Position numbers and translations under genes: made by a program. From contig JAHLKF010000002.1 of assembly GCA_025558075.1 (NCBI GenBank), positions 806,001 to 870,000 on the forward strand: DNA of 64,000 bases, written 5' to 3'. The notes below the pieces were generated by a model. It had not been told where the DNA came from. It saw nothing but the letters and a program-made list of their open reading frames with translations, and did no database searches. This document shows positions 57,701-64,000 of the stretch, in pieces. Within the stretch, counting starts at the first letter, position 1, and every line of letters begins with the position of its first letter. This stretch comes from Gaertneriomyces semiglobifer (lineage: Eukaryota; Chytridiomycota; Chytridiomycetes; Spizellomycetales; Spizellomycetaceae).

Positions 57701-58444
57701 CAAGGATCCATATGGTTTCCGACATATGCGCCAGGACAATCAAAACGACTAATGTGTACGTAAAGTTCACCATTGACTGATATAAGGGCGACAATCGCAC
57801 GGCCGGTTGGCGTCGGCCATTTGTCGGTGAGTGCAAGCCGTCGGCGGTCGACTCATCCACGCTTTCGTCCGGCCCGTCAGGGACTTCTCCTTCAGTGACA
57901 AGATCTTCCGGGTCCATCCAGTTCGGGGCTAGGCAGGGCGAAAAAAGGGTGAGGTTTGGGACACGAATGATGGGCACTACTTCTCAGGCATTGATCAAAC
58001 AGTGCATTGAAACATACCATCTGTATTCAAAAGTCGTTCGCTCTCCGCATCCACATCATGCGTATACAGCTGCTGTGATCCTCGTCGGGCAGCGTTCCCG
58101 GAAGACCGTGGTACACGCGAATACTTTCTTCTCCAGAACCATGATGTTCTTCCCAGTAACCTTCCAAATGACCACTCCCGCCCCGTAATACTAGGTCTTT
58201 CCGAGACACTCCCCCTAACTCCATTTGACCTTGTGCTGTCGTATGCAGTAGTAGGTCCTCCTGTCGCCCACCATCGCCGGAAAACGCGAGTAATGATCAG
58301 ATAGAGCAGAAGAACCGTTGGGATAGTTATGTGAAGCAAACACGGGGAAAACACCCTCAAAGATGGGTAGACCAATGGGCCGGGGCAAAACAAGCGCTGA
58401 CTCGGTTCATCTTCCATGTAAATCATCCTTCGTAGCTTGCCCAA
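54706..58444 (-). CDS. ABCB6/HMT1-type half ABC transporter
   Basis: Five exons, about 1,180 residues; start [15 protein letters not shown], with an in-frame ATG shortly after as alternative. The N-terminal extra membrane domain (five or so TMs) is followed by the core TMD with [23 protein letters not shown] and [17 protein letters not shown], characteristic of the ATM1/HMT1/ABCB6 branch. The NBD has Walker [11 protein letters not shown]-loop VVPQDT, signature [10 protein letters not shown], Walker [10 protein letters not shown] and H-loop IAHRLS. Family members carry phytochelatin-metal conjugates or porphyrins into vacuoles or mitochondria. A C-terminal tail of about 190 residues beyond the NBD, Ser/Asp-rich, ends in nine lysines; it is unusual for the family. 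Confidence 0.9.
54711..54739 (-). repeat. Trinucleotide run coding the poly-Lys C-terminus
   Basis: TTC/TTT-type triplets (AAG/AAA on the coding strand) repeat about nine times at the extreme 3' end of the ABC transporter ORF, giving the oligolysine tail. Confidence 0.85.
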
Positions 58445-60462
58445 GTGCCTTCAGGGCACGCCACAACGGTCTTTGACAAGCAGCAAAGACGAGAGACAGG
58501 TGCGTACACACCGGACGCCAAGCCTTGATAGCACTGATCTTTTTGATTTCCAGACTTCCACCGTCCTGCGAATCGAGGGGCGCCGAACTGTGTTATATAT
58601 TTAGCGACAAACTAAACCCTCACATTTCCGCGCCAGTTTAGATCTTGGCGCCTTTAAAGTAGTTGTTCTTCACAGTGAAGAAGGTGTTCGATGCAGATTG
58701 GTTCACCGTGCGGGAGAGTCTTCATATAGCCTTCTCAGTCGTTGGAAAACCATTCATATAAGGGTGGTTCAAGTCGCTCGAAATATTGTCGCAGTCGATG
58801 ACGTGACGTAGAAATGAACTCGGACAACAGCCTTCAACACTGCTCAAAGTACCAGGGCCTTGTTAAATGTATTCTGAAAACCAAAGTGCTACCTTGTCAA
58901 CATCACACAGGTGCCTGGTTGCATATTGTCAGCATGTTTGCTTCGTGAACAACAGTGTGCGTGACTGGTTCAAGCTGGTCAAGCATCTTGAGCTATTCTC
59001 AAAGTCAGTGGCTGTATATGCATCAGTCGCTTCGGGCATTGGAATGAAACGCTGGCTAACATTCTTTGCCAACCAGGCTGTGTCCCTCATATGGCATGTG
59101 GGAGAGTTCGAGACATGGACGAGCGGGGGCACTTTTCGGTTCTTAAAAACGATGCCAACATGAGGAACAGGGAAATTGAGACCGAGACGGGGCACGACGA
59201 CGATGTATTCAAAACGATCTTTCCGGCTGATGTGGCCCCATAACATTTTCGCCCTTCAGAATCCACAACGTGATCACGTCGTGTTGCACTACCATTGATC
59301 TCTGCGGTAGTATAGGAAGGTTGGGCAGCTGCTGTGGAAGCGACATAAGGAGCAAAGCAAGCCTGTTCACGCCGCGTGCGATCGCCATGGTTAATGAATC
59401 TTTAGGTGCAATTCTGGCTGCACATGCCAGCACATAAGTTGATGAATGGAAACCTCACAACGGGTGTACGAACGGTATCCCAACCCAAGCAACACAAAGG
59501 CAAGCAAGGCCCGATAGCAAAGCGCCCCGAGTCCGCTCAGCAGCCCTCCTTTCCCTTCGTAACAAGTGTTACTAGGAAGATTACTTTCGACTTTTTACCT
59601 TTCGTCGTCGGTGAACTCCACCTCGACATCTCGCGTGACAAAGCCTCAACCCAATCCCACGCTTGTAAATTCTATTTGAAAGGATACTCCCACCAGGGCA
59701 ATACCAGCCGTTGAGCTGAGATCGAACAAGCGAGGGAAGAGGAGCTGCAGAATATGATTATGGAAGGACATGAGGAGGACAGATTGGCGAGGGATTTCAT
59801 AAAGGCAAAGATTACGAGAAGCTCCGAAGAGGACGGAACAATTCTCCTGCCGTGGTGCGTTGAAGTCCCGAATCCAACGCACTGTTGAACGCTCCAACCT
59901 TTGAGTGAACGCCCGTATTCAACATTCTCAAGTCCATGAAATTATTTAAAACAAAAATCAAATACTCAGTTATGAAATCTAACGAAAAACTAGCTGTAAA
60001 CACTCTATCCCAATTCTCGAACCCAACCCGTCGACCAGTGGAAGCGGTTTCTGCACAATTGCGAGTGTCCATTAATACGTTCAGCACCCAAACATTTAAC
60101 CATATGGTAAACCTACCGCTCTCACTCTCGGTCACTCACGATGAACCTACTCCTCGGTCGCCAGGACCAACCAGGCGCATCATGTCGCGCGCCGTATCTT
60201 CGCCGATCGTGGTTGCAGACAAGGCGGAGGCGGGTGTTACAGTCCAGGTGCATGCACATTAGCGGCTGGATATGCCGGTATGAAGAGTGGGAATGTCCGT
60301 TGCGCTAGGAGGCATTCATCCGGAGGGTGCGACTGTGTTTGTAGTCAGAATCAGGCTTCGAACAGTTGCTGCACTGGGAGCGATGGCGAAGGTTGCAGGA
60401 ACGGTGGGATCGGGCCAATCGGAACCAGGGTTGGGAGGAACGGCGGGCCGGGAACAAGCGTT

Positions 60463-60509
60463 TGTCACAGTCCAGAAAGTATTATGTCAATATTTTCTGG
60501 ACTGTGACA
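60463..60509 (+). repeat. Near-perfect hairpin, 21-bp stem, 5-nt loop
   Basis: The arms at 60463-60478 (TGTCACAGTCCAGAAA) and 60494-60509 are exact inverse complements. The inner bases GTATT/AATAT extend the stem with one G-T wobble, leaving loop ATGTC. Confidence 0.85.
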
Positions 60510-61182
60510 GCGGTGGGGCCACATGCGGACAGTTGCAGCCGGATTGTACGTCGGACCATGCTCAAGGCCGATTCTCACCCACGGCTGGTCGCCGAAGAAC
60601 CACACCGCATGTCCCTCTCGCCAGCGTGTGTTCCTGGGAATGGGAGAGGAGCATGTGTACACGAAATTGCTCGCATCTACCGCGTTGTTGAAGTGCAACG
60701 TGATACTAGTACTAGTATCCGGTAAGTGTGCATGCTCGGTGAAAGTTGTGCAAAGTACGTGATACTCACCGATGCAGTTTCTCGTGCCTTCCTGTCAAAG
60801 CAGGATTCTCTCTCACTTCGAAGGAAGCAATCATGTCTGGGTTTACACGCCCCTCGCGGATCCAGAGGGTGACCAGAAGCTTCACTAGGATGACCGCCAT
60901 TAGCGCGACCTCCGTGGTCCGAAACGAGGGGACCAGCGCCTGAATGTTTTGGCGCACGATCGTTTCAAGGCTGAAATTGTACGTTAGACTAAGGACAAGC
61001 CAACGCAGCTGCGTGCACCGTGTCGCGAGCTCACCGGTTTGTATCGATCGTGACGCGACAGTTGGGGGGACACCCGCAACCAGGATTCCTGAGAGGGTAA
61101 GTTTCCGGGTGCTCAGTGTAGTGTTCGATTACACGCCGGAACCAAGGCCTCGACCGGATTGCAATGTCCGTGAATAATAAAT

Positions 61183-61236
61183 GTCATAGTGCACTCCGGT
61201 TATATCAAATTGGACATAACGGGAGTGCACTACGAC
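61183..61236 (+). repeat. Long imperfect hairpin, about 26-bp stem
   Basis: Arms meet around 61209-61210. The outer part TAGTGCACTCC pairs with GGAGTGCACTA exactly; four mismatches occur over the 26 positions. The tips resemble the CA(G/C)TCC ends of the hairpin at 60463. Confidence 0.8.
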
Positions 61237-61728
61237 AACGATGTAATAGAGCAGTAGCAGAGCAAAAAGGCGTCGCCTCCTCTTCCCGAACAATGTTCTC
61301 TGCCTTGTTTGCCCTCTGCCCAGAAACTCAAAAGAGCTTTGTGGACAGCAACGAATTTGCGCTGTTTTTGTCGAGGAAAGCTGTCAAAACACGCTCACGT
61401 AAGCGTAAGCTGTCGATTAACTCGGACATTGCGATTCCTGGCCATGCTTCAGTGCGATCGCAACAAACCCTTCTTTGTACATGTACCAGAAATTGCCACG
61501 GCGAGTGCAAAGACAGAACATTGCATCGTTTACAAGTTAGCTGGGACCCTCTGAGTTCCTGCTCCAGTAGAAGCAGCTGCGCGGCTTGGGACGCGCCATT
61601 GGCCCATTACCCCATATAATCCTCAGGTAGTCAAAGACATTTCGAGGGAGTATTCCGAACAAGGCCGCAACGATAGCCCACCACCCCCTTCGAACTGCGC
61701 AGCAGCACATCGGAAGCTGGAAAATTCG

Positions 61729-61842
61729 CCGCTCCAGCACGAGCCCGTTACTGCCAAACAAAGTCAAAGAGCGGGCGTATAAACACTAAACAACTCAGAG
61801 ACCCGGACAGCACTTTGCACCCGCTCCAGGACGGTATACCAG
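61729..61842 (+). repeat. 110-bp direct repeat, copy 1
   Basis: Begins CCGCTCCAGCACGAGCCCG and ends CCGCTCCAGGACGGTAT; inside are AAACAAAGTCA, GAGCGGGCGTATAAACAC and AACAACTC. About 90% identical to copy 2. Confidence 0.9.
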
Positions 61843-61917
61843 TTCGAAAGGTGACGAAACCGCCGTTGACTGCACCGATGACAGATGCCATGGTACAGCT
61901 TGTCAAAAAAATACCAA

Positions 61918-62027
61918 CCGCTCCAGCACGAGCCCGTTACAGCCAAACAAAGTCAGAGAGCGGGCGTATAAACACCAAACAACTCAAGGACCCGGGCTGC
62001 ACTTTGCACCCGCTCCAGGACGGTATG
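61918..62027 (+). repeat. 110-bp direct repeat, copy 2
   Basis: Same unit displaced by 189 bp. Internal spacing of the two CCGCTCCAG motifs is 92 bp in both copies, so the unit diverged by substitution without indels there. Confidence 0.9.
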
Positions 62028-62129
62028 GACAACAAGCGCTTGTAAGGAATGGAGAAAGTGGAAGGGAGAGCGAGGGGAGGTCCCCTTTTATACACGCGTT
62101 CTCGCGAGGGTCGCCATGGTCACGAATGT

Positions 62130-62181
62130 GTGGCACAGCGTCATCTGTTTGGTGGCACAGCGTAATCTATGAGTGGCACAG
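62130..62181 (+). repeat. Three GTGGCACAG motifs, 21-22 bp apart
   Basis: GTGGCACAG starts at 62130, 62152 and 62173. Copies 1 and 2 share the longer GTGGCACAGCGT(C/A)ATCT. Spacing equals two helical turns. Confidence 0.8.
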
Positions 62182-62827
62182 TTAAATGACAGGTGTCATC
62201 GATAACGCGAACCCTTCAAAGTCATCTCCGCGGGCAGGAGTGGAGCTAACCGACGAGGTTCACCGAAGGCGGTATCCCGAAGTCAACTGACGTCCACTCA
62301 TCAGCATTCGGCCGGCGAGATGGGGGCGCTGTGTTCTTGACATCTTGTTAAGCATCCTGATGTTTCAAGTTGGATTCAGAGCAGTGAGTGGAAGTGTTCA
62401 ACAGGACCCGATTTGTCCGACGATAGTCCACACTGGCACATGAATTGACGGGGGGAACTCCATCCGCTTCCCTTCCAAGACGTGGCATGCCGCCGACTCC
62501 TCGCAATGCCTCGTCGCTATGCGTTTTCTTATGTGCGACGGCGTACGCTCAACGGACGCTGTAAAAGTTTGTTCATTGCACCGCGCAGTGCCCCGCGGCG
62601 GAAATTTTACGAACGTCAAGTCCTTTCAACTTCACTTTCGAATTCTGCGAAACCGATGGTCTTCAGCTCATCACACGCATCTCAAACATCCCGCCATCTC
62701 GCTTTTTTTTTCGTCGGCCTGGCGCTCGTATGACGATGCATGCGCCGCAGGTCTGCTGCAGAGTCGGGCGGATGGACTATGAGCTCTACGCCGCTCGGTC
62801 TACGCTAACAATGCGCGAACGGTAGCA

Positions 62828-62834
62828 TATAAAA
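62828..62834 (+). promoter_or_regulatory. TATA box of the mannanase gene
   Basis: ATATAAAAAT lies about 85 bp before the ATG at 62913. Confidence 0.6.
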
Positions 62835-62912
62835 ATGGGATGATTGGGACGATACTGCCTGCTGGGTCTCTACAGAGCTAGCGCATCTAGTGAAATCTAG
62901 ACCTCTACCACA

Positions 62913-64000
62913 ATGCATTTAGCACCATCGGTATGGCTAGGCCTCGCTTCATTGGGCATAACTGCAAGTGCTGCACCGGTTGAGACTCGCACCTCATCGC
63001 TGGCTGCGTTGGATGGCTTTGTCAAAGTGAATGGAAGTGGCTTCACTGTGAACGGCAGGTGGGTATCAATTTATTATCATGCGCGCACTCAATTCAAAAC
63101 TCTAACGATGTTATAGTCCATTCAAGTTTCACGGCACAAACAACTACTACCTGCCTGTAAATAGCAAGCAATTAACGGATGAATTCTTCCCAATTGCGGA
63201 ATCGCTGCAGATCCAAGTCATCCGCACATGGGCGTTCGCTGATACCCTGGCGTCACAGGCAGGCAAAAACGGAATTTGGTTTCAATCCTTCAATGGCACA
63301 GACGTCAAGATTAACGAGGGTGACGATGGATTGAAAATGCTGGATTACGTTGTAGAGCAATCCGGAAAGAGAGGCATGAAGCTGGTCTTGGCCTTGGTGA
63401 ACAACTGGAGCGATTTTGGTGGGATGGACCTCTATGTCGAAGCTATGGGTGGTACAACGCATGGCGATTTTTATACGAATGATAAAGTCAAGCAGTAAGT
63501 GATCTTTGCTATTCCAAGTTAACACAGCAGACTATACAGATTCACTGACGTTCATTCCGCAATGCTACTAAAGGACTTACATGAACTACGCCAAGAACAT
63601 CGTAACCCGAAAGAACTCATTGACCGGCGTCCCTTATAACGAAGATCCCGCAATTTTCGCCTGGGAACTCACGAACGAAGCCCGCTGCAAAGGCAGCAAA
63701 CTCGAACGAGGCGACAACTGTTCACCCGCGACTATCGCGTCATGGATGACAGAAATGTCCGCATTCGTCAAATCCCTCGATTCGAACCATCTTGTTACTA
63801 CTGGCGATGAAGGATTCTACGCCAGGCCTGACCAAGCATACCCCGATAATGGCTCCGATGGTGTTGACATTGAGAAACACATGCAAATCCCGACGATCGA
63901 TTATGGCACATTTCACACATACCCCGAGCATTTCAAGCGGGACCCAAAGACCTATGGCCCTCAAACCGTGCGCGACCACTCTGCCACGGCCGAAAAATTC
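62913..64000 (+). CDS. Secreted endo-beta-1,4-mannanase (GH5_7), 3' end cut by window edge
   Basis: Exons 62913-63058, 63117-63494 and 63574 to beyond 64000. A signal peptide (LAPSVWLGLASLGITASAAP) with a likely cut after ASA precedes the catalytic domain. The domain starts FVKVNGSGFTVNGR and PFKFHGTNNYYLP. Family blocks: IRTWAFADT, LVLALVNNWSDFGGMDLYV and the acid/base motif FAWELTNEARCKGS, in which the Glu of NE is catalytic. THTSPE-like FHTYPEHF leads to the second half, off the window. The enzyme cleaves mannan or glucomannan backbones of plant walls, fitting a saprotrophic fungus. No CBM is seen in the visible part. Confidence 0.93.

Larger units (their letters stand above)
58445..62912. 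other. 4.5-kb gene-poor block
   Basis: No frame on either strand resembles a known protein. The block contains two long hairpins, a duplicated 110-bp unit, a phased motif array and the mannanase promoter, all listed separately. It may be a decayed transposon zone or a large regulatory region. Confidence 0.5.

Noticed and set aside
61164..61619. 151-codon frame in the gene-poor block
   Set aside because: It starts within the hairpin zone and shows no recognisable domain; Arg/Ser/Cys-rich composition suggests non-coding DNA.

Overview
The window is a gene-dense, intron-rich eukaryotic chromosome segment, most likely from an early-diverging, flagellated (zoosporic, chytrid-like) fungus. The evidence is threefold. 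Introns are very short, mostly 37-100 nt with GTRNGN donors. Fungal-type genes are present (GH5 mannanase with secretion signal, Mgr3-like mitochondrial TPR protein, HMT1/ABCB6 transporter, calcineurin B). There are also genes that Dikarya usually lack: a HEATR4-like protein, a long multi-EF-hand protein of the kind found in axonemes, NAMPT, a KIAA0930 homologue, TMEM242-like and NDUFAF8-like factors, and RAD51C. The taxonomic call is inference; no rRNA or other marker is present.

Layout. 1-11 kb: HEATR4-like (cut by the left edge), a small two-TM protein, Mgr3-like, a PTGR3-type reductase, an MFS carrier and an ArsC-like protein. 11-21 kb: TMEM242-like protein, RBBP4/Msi1 WD40 protein, NAMPT, KIAA0930 homologue and COX10. 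21-33 kb: a Tra2-type splicing factor with an unusually long GAA-rich intron, a PP2C phosphatase, an ACAD11-type kinase ending in SKL, RAD51C, calcineurin B and an SRSF1-like SR protein. 33-41 kb: Mx-like dynamin, MED6, an NDUFAF8-like twin-CX9C microprotein, a short unknown gene, an acid lipase and a rhomboid protease. 41-51 kb: DNA ligase I with PIP box, PIG-V, RFC3 and an MFSD1-like carrier. 51-58 kb: the multi-EF-hand gene and an ABCB6/HMT1 half transporter. 58.4-62.9 kb: a gene-poor block with two long hairpins, a duplicated 110-bp unit and a helically phased motif array. It leads into a secreted beta-mannanase cut by the right edge.

Most genes are housekeeping and are not co-functional neighbours, although LIG1 and RFC3 (both PCNA partners) flank PIG-V. 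Exon structures were worked out by hand from open frames, splice consensus and remembered family alignments. Each junction quoted keeps the frame across the splice, but none is checked by transcript data.

No wholly new multi-gene system is apparent. The most notable signals are a probable autoregulatory poison exon in Tra2, a full-length animal-type NAMPT in a fungal setting, a stand-alone peroxisomal ACAD11-type kinase, a frame break in the KIAA0930 homologue, several stopless in-frame introns, and the repeat structures of the gene-poor block.
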